The translations under genes and the position numbers were made by a program. This document shows, piece after piece, positions 1 through 11,220 of a stretch of 64,000 bases of DNA. The notes below the pieces were generated by a model that was given only the letters and a program-made list of their open reading frames with translations, was not told where the DNA came from and made no database searches. How positions within the stretch are numbered: the first letter of the stretch is position 1; each line of letters starts with the position of its first letter. The DNA is from Xylaria sp. FL1777 (taxonomy: Eukaryota > Ascomycota > Sordariomycetes > Xylariales > Xylariaceae), in contig MU400559.1 in the NCBI GenBank assembly GCA_022578965.1, forward strand, positions 1 to 64,000, in the 5' to 3' direction.

Positions 1-446
1 TGTTTTTTTGGACATGGTTTCGATTTTTCGTCATGGTTTTAACTTTTAACGTAGTTACCAAATTGAATGAAATACTAAAATTTAAAAGGTACACCTAAAT
101 AGTAAGGGTTTCACATACAAAAGCCTTGTAGCAATAGTATTCAAAGGGCAACAGCCTGTTCACTTTCGTTATAGTTGCTGAAAGACTTACGGTCCAGAAA
201 ACCCTTGCTGTAACCCTTACGTATACCCCCCCCGGGGCGCTAAGGTATCTACATGCTCTTTAGGGTCTAGATCTCCCTACCTACAGTACATACATCTCAT
301 GTAAGTAGGAGGTAGCCACGAATCTATATGTCCTACCTAATAGATCTTCCAGCTACATTATTATATCTTGAGTCTACGTATGCACTCTTATCTAGGTATA
401 CGGAGTCTAAGTAGGGAGCCATTCTGTGATGCATGCATGCGTGTTG
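1..446. other. 3' flank of the glutaminase gene
   Basis: No gene was found. The stretch is AT-rich, with a short run of C (about 226-233) and several copies of the CTACCTA-type word. The open frames here are shadows of the glutaminase gene on the minus strand. It should hold the 3' untranslated region and terminator of that gene, but no distinct signal could be fixed. Confidence 0.4.
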
Positions 447-3052
447 TTACAATTCGCCCATCTCTGGTCGGTTTTCGGCCATATCAGCTACCAATGCCTG
501 CTTCACATCGATCTCGACTGGGGCTGTGGAATCGAGGAATCGGAGACCGTCGGCTGCTTTGCCCTGGCATGCTCTCTCCAATGCCAAGAACGCAAAATGA
601 CCGCCTACCACAGGTCGGGCCATGAAATAGATGCCCGGAAATCCTCCTTCCCCTTCCGTCTCATACAAGTCCGTGAACGGTCGGTCTGTAGTTGCCCAAT
701 CGTTAGTGAGAGGCTCAAGCTGTCTGTGCTGACCTGTTCTCCGCCCAAGTATCGACTTACCTGTAACTGTCTCGTTGACCCAAGCTGCCACATGCTGCAA
801 GATCTCCGCCCGTGTTTCCTTGCCAGCCACTGCCGCGGCGAAAAACTCCCAGTCGCTCTTGGTATACAAATGGCGGCTGTCGAGTGGCAACCCATACTGC
901 TGAAGTACGTTATGGTACCAATCACTCTGCATCTGATATATCCTGTCAGGGATCAGTTTCTTCGACTTGGGTTTGTTCCTGCCTGTATTGCCAATTGGCG
1001 TCTGGTTTGAGTCCCAGGGCCTTCTCTCTCCCTCCGCCGCTGAATTCTCGTCAGGCAAGTGAAAGCATAGAAGCGCGTCGGCAAAGAGATTATAAAGCGT
1101 GGTCCAGCTCCCCCACCAGGTGTATGCCAATTTAGCATGAGTTTTGTCCCTCGAGAGGCCGAATTCTTGCCACTTGTCGATGTACTCTTCCGCTATGCTA
1201 CCATAATACTTAGCGTCAGACTCCTCACCCACTATCTCCGCGATACTGCTCATCGCTTTAATACCAACGATTCCTTTCAAGGCCAAATTTGTTTGATTTG
1301 CTAACCAGCCAGCAAAGTCATCCGTGCAGAGCTGGTTGGCTGGAATCAGGGACTCCCTGACGAGATAGCCCGTCCATTTTGTCCACAGCTTGTACGAGTG
1401 ACGTAACCATTTCGCAGCAGCTTTCTCACCCATACTCCCTGCGTCTGTGCGTGTACTATCCATTCCGTAGGTATCGATGCTTAGTGGACTTGTCTTAGGT
1501 CCCGACCTAAGAGGTCTCGTCGACGGAAGCGCGTTGAGGGTAAACGCAGGTTGCGAGTTGTCTCTCAAAGCATTAGCCAGGGCGAGACCCATGATCAACA
1601 TGTCACCACACTCTTCAACAGGCATGTATTCGTCCCTGCCATCGCTGTGCCCAGTAGCGTTGGGGAAATGCGCCCCAAGATCATGCATGCTATAGTCATT
1701 AGGATACTGTCCGCTTAGCTGATGCTCAAGAAGGGGCTCCAGAAGGTAGGCAAGCCATTGGGGGTTTGTGTATAAGAAGAACGGGAAAGCCGGAAAGATG
1801 ACGTCGACGGTTTGGAAGTTGCCATTTGATGAGATCTCCTTGAGAAACAGAATTGGGGAGTCGGGAGTCCCGGAGAACTGCGTGGCTCCTAGCACTTGGC
1901 GGGCAGACAAGGCCGCGATATCTTGATAGTCCTTCGAGCCGGAAGCGTAGGCATCTCTCGCTAGCTGGTCTGAGTAATTTTGTGCAAGATAGGCCGCTGT
2001 CTCGTAGTCGTCGTAGTGATATTGTATCATCTCTTCGGCAGTAAAAAAATGCGAGGCCCACAGGGGCCGCATCAAAGTTAGTCCTCGGGCGGAGGCAAAC
2101 TGGACAACGGGGTCCTGCGTGAGGGCGAAAGTGAACACGACGCTGTCATGGCGAAGACGAGTAGAAGAAGTCGAGTTCCGGCTCAACTGGAATGTTTTCG
2201 AGAAAGCAAAAATGGGCTCCTCCTCAAAGATACCCCGATACGAGTCATCAATCTCGTTTGTCAGCGAGCCCGACTCGGCAAATGTCCGGCGTGTCTGTCG
2301 GGACTCTCCAGATTGATGTTTAACGTCGCCGGGTGCCGAGACATGGAGCGTACCCCATTCAGCACGGTCTTGGACCTCGGTGAAGAGTAGTTCTTCAGCT
2401 CGCGCGATGCGCCAGGTCTTCAGACCTGTTTCCAACTGGCCTGCCTGAGGCACTTCAAGCTTCCACTGAATCTTGCTTCCCCTGTCGCCACTCACCCATT
2501 CTCCATTTACATCTAGATAAAGGCTTACATCACTAGAACCTTCGACAGAGCAGGTGAGGTAGCTGGCGGGCAAAGCCTGCCGCAGTGTCGAAGTGGGCGT
2601 GATAGGCGACAGGAATGACAAGACTATCTTTATGTCGGAACCTGGTAAAGTGTATGTGAGGTTAGTGGTGGAGGCATCGAAAGCTGCACCGTGATATCGG
2701 GGAAGCGAGACGTTGTAACTTGGAGGGGCAATGGGTTAGTTCTGCATGTGATGGTCCCTGGTAGGGATGGCTGTACACACCTGGAGCTGTGCTGGCTGAG
2801 AAAGTCCTGTGGGCGGCCAAGCAAAGGAAATACGGTCCGAGAATGCGGGACAGAGGCCATGACGGCGAAGCCAACCGTTTCACCTCTCCAAAACATGGGC
2901 CAATCATTCCACGGCACATCTCGGGCGTGTGGCAACCAGATACTCAGATAAGGATTACGCACAATAAGCGGCAGCACAGCGGGGGTCAGAGTCGAGGCAT
3001 CGGCAGAGATAGCGGCCAACGCCGCGATGGCGGGCCAGAGACGCAGCTTCAT
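447..3052 (-). CDS. gtaA: secreted GtaA-type glutaminase
   Basis: Fungal GtaA-family glutaminase, an extracellular enzyme that converts L-glutamine to L-glutamate and ammonia. Three exons (3052-2781, 2718-761, 685-447) encode 822 residues. The first 20 residues (MKLRLWPAIAALAAISADAS) form a signal peptide, which fixes the start at 3052 rather than at an in-frame ATG 15 codons upstream. Family blocks are visible in order: LLGRPQDFLS, YHGAAFDASTTNLTYTLPG, SFLSPITP, MKEISSNG-like (LKEISSNGN), YPNDYSMHDLGAHFPNATGH, TDDFAGWLANQTNLALKGI, LDSRHLYTKSDWEFF and the C-terminal RPFTDLYETE...ARPVVGGHFA. Intron 1 (2780-2719, 62 nt) has an ACTAAC branch site. Intron 2 (760-686, 75 nt) is in frame and without stops, so an unspliced reading adds 25 false residues. 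A linker of about 50 residues in the middle (after LANALRD) is longer than I expect for the family. The gene is divergent from the dehydrogenase at 4338. Confidence 0.88.
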
Positions 3053-4337
3053 GGCCGGCAAGGAGAGGACACCGAGTGGCTCCTCATCTACCAACAAGCA
3101 GCCTGGGAGGGAGGCGAGAGGGATGGGGCGCGGACAACTAAGATGGAAGAATATATAGCGATTCTAGCAATGAATTTAACTTTCTATGCTATGCTACGGA
3201 GTAGCATCAGCTGGCGAGCCTTAGACCAGCGGGAGTGTCAAAGTAAGAATGTGAAATCAAACCATGAGCTGAGTTGAGCTGAAGTTAGTGGAGAGGAGTG
3301 AACTGTACCAGAAGTCAGCCAATCAATTGGCGGGCTGACAGAACTTAAACACTGCCTCCTAGGATATCCCCAACCTCAAGAGCAGCTCTCAAGATGACAT
3401 CACACTCTCCCATGGGCATTTACCCCGTGTTACTAGTCCGGTCCACACACTATCTTAGGTATGTACTTACACTATAGTGCATACACTAGGCGACCCAGGT
3501 ACAGACTCCGGCGGTCGCGGATGCAGAAGCTTAACCCGCCCATCGAGCGTACCTAGGTGCCTGCTTGTATATGTAAGGCGGAGGCAGGGCAAGCTTGCTA
3601 CCCCCTCGAATCTGATGTTCCAGATTCTGTTTCAAACTAACTACCGGTATCTTTATCCACACAATACACGTAGACTTACTTCAATAGTGTCTCTCGTAAG
3701 ATGCAATCTCATAACAAATACCTTAGTTGTAAGCCTAGGTAAAGCTAGCTAACTAGAATGCTCAATTTTACGACTGCCTTACCCTAACCTATCTATGTAG
3801 GCAAGATATGTATAATAAAAAGAGTGCACAAAATAGTTAAGCATAATTTACCCATATAGAATGGAGTGTAAGACGGTCTTCTCAACTTTTATAGTCTTGG
3901 TTTGCCTCCATGTAGATATGCGATGAGATGAATAACTTTCCCGTTTTGTCTCGGCGAGGAACACCGAACCTTGTATTGGTCGTGCTCTGTGGACCAAAAC
4001 CCTCGATTATTCCGCGCCAATCAATTTACATTCTTCGCTCGTTTAGGGAACCCATCTCCACCGCCGGGCCGTACTCCTATGAGCTGCACTAGGTCTCCCG
4101 GGCGAGAGGGGTTCGACAGGTTCGCGGGGTGACGACGGGTTGGTAGTTTGTTGAGATAGGAAGCATTTCTTACGCTGGAGAGACAGACTTACACCTTTGC
4201 TCTTTATTTACATTTCGTCGCGTCGAATCTACTTGTTGGCGGCAGAGCGACACCCGGCAAAGCGTTTCGAACCCACCAACTCACATACGACGAAGATCTG
4301 TGTCGACAGAGAACATCATAGCCCATAGCCGTTCAAA
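3053..4337. promoter_or_regulatory. divergent promoter region, glutaminase / dehydrogenase
   Basis: A 1.29-kb gene-free stretch between two divergently transcribed genes, so it must hold both promoters. An AATATATA element lies near 3148 upstream of the glutaminase start, and TACCTAGGTG-type words occur around 3490-3560. No protein-like open frame was seen and no specific operator could be recognised. Confidence 0.4.
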
Positions 4338-5347
4338 ATGGCACTCGCAGGAATGGTCTTCGCCATCACTGGTGGCGCCAGTGGAATTGGATTCGCCACC
4401 GCTCAAATTCTATCTAAACGCGGCGCCACTGTCTGTATTGCTGACGTTGATCCTGACGCGTTGAACCGGGCCGAGAGCTATTTCCAGCCCCTTGACGTCC
4501 CTTTCAGTATCACCAAGGTAGACATATCGAAAAGAGACGAAGTAGAGTCATGGATCAACGGGATTGTTGAGAAGTTCGGAAAGCTTGACGGTGCTGCGAA
4601 TGTTGCCGGCATTATTGGGAAACACCACGGCGTCAGAGAAATCAAAGATCTGGATGATGATGAATGGGACAGGATCATTGCTGTCAACCTGACGGGGACC
4701 ATGTTAGTCCGGTTGCTACTTCTAACATGAGACGAAAATTAGGTAACCGTTAGCAGGTACTGTCTAAGGGCCGAGCTTCAAAAAATCGTCGATGGAGGCT
4801 CTATTGTCAATGTTTCTTCAATCCATGGATTCAAAGGTATTATTGCCCCACTCGAATATTATCATTCGCAGGCGATGCTAACTATCGGCTCAGGTTTTCC
4901 GAAATACGGTGCATACGAGTGTGTATTTCCCCAGATCCTTTGTTCTTAGACAATTATAGCAGTCGTTTGAGGATTGATACTCCTGGTGATGACTGGAAAT
5001 CTTCGTGACTCCTCGTATGAGATACATTACTTACTCGTCACTTCTGCAGTGCTAGCAAGCATGGCATCATTGGTTTAACCAGGACTGCCGCAAAAGAGAA
5101 TGGCCATCGGGAGGTCCGAGTGAACGCGGTAGCACCTGGAGCTATCTTCACACCGCTGATGGAGAAGGCTTGGAAGCTTCACAATTACACCCCGGCGACT
5201 CTCATCAGAGGAACGCCTCCTGAGCCGGAAGCGGCCTTTGAGCGCCAAGGGACATCCGAAGAGGTTGGGCACGTAATCGCTTTTCTATTGGGGCCAGATA
5301 GCAAATATGTGACTGGGACGGTCCAGTCCGTCGATGGAGGCATGTAA
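4338..5347 (+). CDS. short-chain dehydrogenase/reductase (classical SDR)
   Basis: NAD(P)-dependent oxidoreductase of the classical SDR family; the substrate cannot be told from sequence. Four exons (4338-4702, 4757-4836, 4894-4918, 5050-5347) give 255 residues, the usual SDR length. The cofactor motif is TGGASGIGFATA (TGxxxGxG) near residues 11-22. An Asp at the end of beta strand 2 (IADVD) suggests NAD(H) preference. Then come the NVAGIIG segment (NNAG-like), the catalytic Ser in NVSSIHG, the YDASK catalytic YxxxK motif, and the C-terminal VTGTVQSVDGGM. The third exon is only 25 nt and the YDASK motif spans the junction of exons 3 and 4. The stop lies 42 bp from the stop of the convergent acetyltransferase gene. 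Alternative: any fungal 3-oxoacyl-reductase-like or sugar/alcohol SDR. Confidence 0.88.
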
Positions 5348-5389
5348 CTAGGCAGATGGGTACATGCGACACGGAAAGGGCCGGGCGAC

Positions 5390-6025
5390 TCAGAAGACGT
5401 CCTCTGGCTGAACGTCATGATTTCTCCCATTGTCTCGAATGTGCTTAAGAGACTTGTCTCGTTTCATGGGCTTCCGCATATCGTAAGCGTCTTCGCCGTC
5501 GGCGGTAGGGTCGTTGACGTTGTCACCATAGTAGCTCTTAACGACGCGGTACACGCTGTATCCCATGTTCTCGTAGAATCGGATGGCCTTCTCGTTGCTC
5601 TTGCGGACGAATAGATCGACGAACCAGGCGTCGGCGGCGTCGGCACCGGCCTCCAGCTTCTCAGTAAGAATCCTGCCAATGCCCAGGCGACGAGCTTCGG
5701 GCGCCACAGTGAGGGCAGTGATATGGGCATGCCACGGAAGGTAGTGTTCGGAGCCCCTGAAGTAATCTGGCGAGCTCTCCGTCTTGCCCATGACTGAAAG
5801 GGAAGGTTTAGAAGGGGTGGCCTCGTGCTGTGTTCGTGCGTACTATGAAAACCTACTATAACCCAGTATATTCCCCTTGTCGTCGACGGCAACTTGGAAG
5901 AGCGAGGGCCATTTGGCGTAGTATTGCAAGTAAAACCCTATGTCATAGGTTTCGGTCAATGGATCGAGATTACATTTCGCGAAGCGATTCAGATCGGCCG
6001 GGGTAAAGGCACGAAACGAAGTCAT
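5390..6025 (-). CDS. NAT3: NatB N-terminal acetyltransferase catalytic subunit (Naa20/Nat3)
   Basis: Catalytic subunit of NatB, which acetylates the start methionine of proteins beginning Met-Asp/Glu/Asn/Gln at the ribosome with Naa25/Mdm20 as partner. Two exons (6025-5857, 5793-5390) give 190 residues. The N-terminus MTSFRAFTPADLNRFAKCNLD and the following DPLTETYDIGFYLQYYAKWP are characteristic of Naa20. The GNAT acetyl-CoA loop is seen as RRLGIG (R/Q-x-x-G-x-G) after TALTVAPEA. The AIRFYENMGYSVYRVVKSYY segment is also typical. The 63-nt intron has a GTAGGT donor and a CAG acceptor and falls in the ILGY/IMGK loop. The gene is convergent with the dehydrogenase. Confidence 0.93.
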
Positions 6026-7016
6026 GATGCAAGCCGGCGCTATAACAGCCTGGAGCCCGGTAGAAGCTAGTTGGTGAGGTAAATTGGTTGGTTTAATAGT
6101 AGGAAGCGAATTTGGGGACTCGAGTTTCTCGGGGTCCCTAAATAAGGTAGCGATATCAGTGTAGGTAGTGGGGGGCTAGGTTGGGCATTTCTTTTTTTTT
6201 CTCACATGCACGTCAACTTGTCTTATCGGGACACTGCCAGGTGCCGCGGGGATGGAAGTGACCATCCGCCGATTTCCGGTGTGGTGTAGGTACCTCCCTG
6301 CCCTGTATACCACCAGCACTGTAGAGCCATCTTTTAGCTACCTACATAAAAGTAGGTAGGTACGCAGAGAGGTGCACAGCTGTATAATAGCAATAACACA
6401 CATCCTCCATAAGATGTAAATATATTATGATAGGTAGGTAGGTTTAGTGCCTATATACGTGGTGCAAAGTAACAAGTTCAATTAAGTAGGAACGTGTACC
6501 TAGGAAGGTAGTATCAGTATCAGCCAACCCTTGTCGCTGATTCTGCGTACCCATCTGTCACGGACATCCATGCATCGTTCTGATAATAGGACAACACAAA
6601 CATTGAACGCTGGATCGTCAGGGTCAAAAGCGAGAACTGTGTTGACATGAATACTCCTCTTGCTTGAATCAGCCTCGCTTCATACCCAGCCAGCTGGGCA
6701 CCATAGCGTCAACGCACCGGCCATGCGCTTGCCAACTCATCAGTCATCCCATTGAGCTTCTCCAATATAGCTGCTGCTATTGTCTTATATTGGCTCCTCT
6801 CCACACACGGCTTTGACCAACTACCTAATTTAACAAGCCCGCTCATTCCCGCGACGAAACCCTACCCAACGCGTATTCCATCTAGACGTTTGCGCCAAGT
6901 AAGACATTCTACAACCACCAGGTCCAGCTCTCTCCGGCACACGGCAACTGGCGCATCTGAGACCGTTTGTTCGCTCGTGCTGGCTTGTAGTTCCTGCGTC
7001 AGCTTAAGAAGCAGCC
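6026..7016. promoter_or_regulatory. divergent promoter region, NatB / unknown gene
   Basis: A gene-free stretch of about 1 kb between divergent genes. It contains a T-run near 6191-6200, several TACCTAC/GTAGGTA words (about 6290, 6340-6362, 6431) and the small hairpin listed separately. The open frame at 6752-7087 is low complexity, overlaps the next gene and is not credible. Confidence 0.4.
6338..6359. repeat. 8-bp inverted repeat (CTACCTAC / GTAGGTAG)
   Basis: CTACCTAC is followed by a six-base ATAAAA loop and then GTAGGTAG, a perfect 8-bp stem. It is one member of the dispersed TACCTA-type palindromes found between genes across the window. Confidence 0.7.
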
Positions 7017-8227
7017 ATGTCTCGATCACCGCACACGCCGCGTCACTCACGACGCTCGTCTTCCGCTATCGATGCGACCTACTCTAGCATAAGCCCTAAC
7101 ATATCGCCTAGCGCCCGACGCCAGTCCAAGTCCTCCTTTCACGAACCCCTGACGCCTCTTCGCCAGAGCATGAACGAAGCCGAGTTTCATGACCTCGGCG
7201 GCGGTGGCGCCGGCCAAGACAACGGCCTTGGAAATCTGGCCGACGAGCTGGCAGATGCTCTATCGGGGTCTGGTGATGAGGACGAGTACTATGGGGACGA
7301 CTATGAGACGCAGGAAGATGGCGAGCCCATCGATGGCGTGAGAGACAGTGGTGTCGACGTCGCAAGCCAGATAGACCTACCCAGCAGGACAAAGAGTTCC
7401 AGCTTAAGCGTGCCTTCACCAATCGCCCGCGGCCATCGACGAACAGAGAGCGTGTACGATGGCAGCGAATATGGTTCGGAATCTGATCTCGACTCGCCTG
7501 GGATGCCACCGAGCCTAGTCGCTAAGATGGACGCAGTTGAGTCGCTGGCTAGGAGGGGGACCGAGACCACGGGGAGTCCGGCGGATGGTGTGTTCAAGCG
7601 AGTGACAGATGGCTTGAGAGATCTTGGCTCACAATCCGGGGTCGAGGGCAGTACGACGAGGTCGGCCTCCAGATTTCTTGATAAAATTTATGAAGTCAGA
7701 ACTAGGCTGACTTATTCTACATTAGGTTGATAACTGCGCACTCCGCTTTGGCAACACATCTAACACACCAGACGAGGCAACTCCACAACCTCACGTTCCC
7801 TCTGCTTTCCCCGCTAGTTGCTCCTCCTGATCCAGAAACCATCGATGCCTTGCTACCGATACTCGCAGGCGTGTCCAACGACATGCCGCGGCCTGCCACC
7901 TCGGCCTTCGACTCGTTGGCAGCGCTACACTCAGTCACATCAGATCTAGTACAGACACTTAATTACCTATCAGACACTCTACACATGTCGCGACAGACGA
8001 CCACAACCGCTACAAGGAGGCTCAGGACAGCGAAGGAGATGGTATCAGAGATGAGGCGAGAAGAGGAACTCAAAGAAGAAGGCGAGAGGTGGCTAACTAG
8101 AGGCAACTGGGGAGAGAGGCTGCAGAACCGCGAATGTGCCGGCGTCTGCCGGGATGTCGTCGGTGGCTTCGAAGAGGTTTGCAACAGCTGGAGAGCACGG
8201 CTGCTAGCCCAAGCCGAGTCAGCTTAA
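7017..8227 (+). CDS. unrecognised fungal protein, disordered N-terminus and helical C-terminus
   Basis: I do not recognise this protein. Two exons (7017-7660, 7726-8227) give 381 residues. Residues 1-210 are Ser/Arg/Pro-rich with SPHTPRHSRRSSS at the start, an acidic patch (GSGDEDEYYGDDYETQEDGE, about residues 83-102) and many SP/TP sites, as in a phosphoregulated disordered region. Residues 215-381 look helical, with a likely coiled coil around RRLRTAKEMVSEMRREEELKEEGERW and a conserved-looking end (ECAGVCRDVVGGFEEVCNSWRARL). The intron 7661-7725 keeps the frame and has a good CTGAC branch and TAG acceptor, but its donor is GTCGGC, which is weak. The gene faces rtt103 tail to tail. A cytoskeletal or kinetochore-type role would be guesswork. 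Confidence 0.7.
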
Positions 8228-8895
8228 AGAAGGGAATGCTGATGGGATTTGGGGGCTTGCCGGTACCTCGGCGAGAACATCAGGAGCTGTCCTTGGTACA
8301 TTGGACAAGACGAGAAACGGAGGGTAGAAATCCCCAAACTGCGATACGCTCGAAGATTTATTTTCCCCTTTGTGATTTTCTGCGAGAGAGCATTATAGCG
8401 AATAATGCGCCCGGAATAGAATCGGCGTTATATCATTATTTACATCTGATAAGTAGAAACGGGTTTGGCATACAATATCAGGCAACAACAAGGAAAAGAA
8501 CGTCAACTATCAGCAGCGGTCCTCCCTATACTAGTGTGAGCACATATGACTCTAGTCTGCACAATGTGGTTTACGGTCTTTAAAGTATTAGACAGCTTCA
8601 GATAGCCCATGAAAGCTATATTAAGTAACTATATAACTAGATCTCGAATTGAACAACTTGAGCAAATAGTGCGATGCATGGTTAAGTAGGCTCGAGCCTA
8701 TTTGTTTACCTGCTTCATATTGTTGGAGAAGAAAAAAACATGTTGTAGTTATGAAGCAGCACACGCGAAAGCATTCCACTTCCAACTATCCCGATCGGCC
8801 GGACACATCTAGTAAAGAACACACAATTGAACGTGGATATCTAGCCCGCAATACAGACAAACCCCCCTCCTCCCTTGGTATTTTCTTGTTTCTTC
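8228..8895. other. convergent 3' region, unknown gene / rtt103
   Basis: Gene-free 0.67 kb between two convergent genes. It should carry both 3' untranslated regions. AT-rich parts at 8370-8460 and 8600-8760 fit fungal polyadenylation regions, but no precise signal can be assigned. Confidence 0.35.
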
Positions 8896-10307
8896 TTAGT
8901 TGTTGCTATCTTTGCTCAACATCTCAGCCACATCAGCATCGATGCCGTCACCCCCTAGATCCGGGAAATCACTCGTATCTTCTAGGCGCCGCTTCTTGGA
9001 GCCGTTGGCTGCGGTCGTGACGGACTTATAGGGTGACCCTATGGAGGACGGCGCCTGCGTGGTCGGCACGATGTGGGTGGGGACCGTGTCTTCGGGAGGG
9101 AATTCAGGCGACCACTCGGGTGCCGGGTTGGGTTCCGGCTCAAATTCTTCCTCCTCTTCGTTCGATAGCGGCGTCAGGGCCTCGACTTCAGGTCTATCTG
9201 GCTCCGCAGCTGGCTGATAATCCTGAGTATTGCCGGTTAAGTAGGGTTCGTCATTTGGGAGTCCGGCCATGATAGCCCTCTCCACTTCCTCCTTCTTATC
9301 TTCGACCTTGATCTTCTTTTGCATGACATTTTCAAGTTCGTTCTCATCTGCTATAAGAGCATTTCTGTTTACATCCAGAAGCTTTTGGAGCTGATTAACC
9401 AACTCTCTTCTGGCCTTGACGGATTGCTCTACTGCACCCTCTGCTTGGGCTAACGTCTTCAGTAGGCCACTTAGTCGGGCGGCGTAGACGGGAGCCGAAG
9501 GGACGGTACTGCCTGGAGCCATGAGACTATCATAGTCTGTGTTTGCCGACTGTATCGCAGGCTTGGTACTCAAGACCACCTTAGAGACGTTCTGCTGAGG
9601 CGCGACCAAAGCCGTTAACTCTGCCGGAAACGAGGAAGTTGAACCGAAGATAGAACCGCCCAGTCCGGCCTTGGTGCTACCACGAGCCTTGTCGAGGTCT
9701 GTACAGTGTAAGTATAACGATTGTTAAGTAACAGATTTGTGCTATTACTTACCATGGATTCGGGCTTCGACGGCTTGCTGAATAGGCCCTTCGAAGACAC
9801 CACGCTCTCTCCAAACATCGACCACTCTACGGATCCGTTGTTGGACATCGTGCGGTGCCCCCTTGTAGGCAACAGCGACCGCCTCAGCGACGGCTGGCGA
9901 AAATGAAACAAGAAATTCTTCCTTGCGACGGGCCTTGGACTGCTGCGCGACTTCTACCATGCATGTGAGAAACAGTTATTCGCATACAGGCTGCGGTTTG
10001 CTGGAGGCTTACCGTTAGCGAGGTAGATGAGGCTCAAGCGCTTATGACTGGATGAATCCTTCAGTTTCTGCAACCAGAGCTGGGCAGTGCGGTCTGCATG
10101 ACGCCTAGCGACAAACGGTCAGCATGTTGGGTCGGACAAACGGCGAGGATCGAAAAAACAAATCCAAGCAAATTGAAACTACTGTTGGGACCACATGGGA
10201 TCGGTGTACCTGTAAAACATGATCCATTGAGCTACGCTAACGATGCTGTCTTGCGTCTCGGACAGAGACGAGAGCTTGGCAAGAACAGCATCATCGTTGT
10301 ACGCCAT
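8896..10307 (-). CDS. RTT103: RNA polymerase II CTD-binding protein Rtt103 (CID domain)
   Basis: Rtt103-type protein (Rhn1 in fission yeast) that binds the phosphorylated C-terminal domain of RNA polymerase II during termination. Four exons (10307-10210, 10104-10013, 9953-9753, 9698-8896) give 397 residues. Residues 1-130 are the CID domain: MAYNDDAVLAKLSSLSETQDSI, WIMFYRRHADRTAQLWLQKL, KRLSLIYLANEVAQQSKARRK, and the region around residues 95-120 ending RIRRVVDVWRERGVF. A central coiled coil follows (about 180-265), then a Pro/Glu-rich tail and a KKRR nuclear-localisation-like patch. Introns are 105, 59 and 54 nt. The gene is divergent from clathrin light chain and convergent with the unknown gene. 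Confidence 0.92.
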
Positions 10308-11220
10308 GGCAAAGGATCCTCAGGAATCGAGGCAATTGAAAACGTGCTGGGGCCGTCTGTTGAATGCACAATACAAGATATGGCGCGTATGCCGTCAGCT
10401 ACCCTGGTCCTCAAACAGCGTGGGCGTGCGACGGTGTTGGGGCGTTTGGTCCAGGTGTTTGTTAGGTGGGAGGGTTTATTTTCACGTCAACAACAGTCAA
10501 CAACAACAGTCTACGGGTGGAATCGCAGGTGCCCATTCAAGCTGAAGAAGGCAATGCGAAGCAGATGGCCGACTGATGGCTGACTCTAGCTACTGCGAAA
10601 TCCCCCCAGAACTAAGGTGTCCTCCCACGTATCGTATAGGTAGCAAGAGATGAAGTCAAGAGTTAGTGTACGACGATCACGTGTGGTGATCATTCATCCA
10701 AGTAGCTCTTGAGCCTCTCTCGTATCTAGAAGATGCCAGGACGCACGACTGTCCTTGTTGTTGTAGCTAGATGCTTAGTTTATTGGCAGTGGTAGATGGT
10801 TACTAGGAATCATATAACTAAGCTCTAAGCTATCAGAGTTGCGCCATGTTAGAGGTCATGGGTGCACGTGACGATACGGGCCAGATAACATTACCTAATC
10901 ACATAGTAAGTACCTAGCAACCAAAGCTACGAAGTACGGGACAAGGATACTAAATAACTGTGTCTGGACTGTAAGTAGACACTGTACAATACATTTACTT
11001 ACTGGCCAAAGCAACATTAAGGATAGTGACCAGCCCAGCTAATTAACCATACCTATCAAACCACGATCACATTCAACTGCGCCTTCCGTTCACCCCGTAC
11101 CTACCCGCGAGGCTCTTCACAACGCGAACGAATGCTATAGCTTTACCTATACCTAACGCCCACGCTCCTTACCTTCCCATCACATCCCCTTTATCACTGC
11201 CGCTAGGTACCGATACCACT
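10308..11220. promoter_or_regulatory. divergent promoter region, rtt103 / clathrin light chain
   Basis: A gene-free 0.9-kb stretch. The frames at 10098-10583 are shadows across exons and introns of rtt103. It includes C/T-rich sequence just upstream of the clathrin start (about 11080-11210) with TACCTACCCG and TACCTATACC words. No specific factor site was recognised. Confidence 0.4.

Noticed and set aside
4255..4285. GGGTTCGAAACG on the minus strand, resembling a tRNA B box
   Set aside because: The would-be T stem does not pair and no other tRNA part is present.
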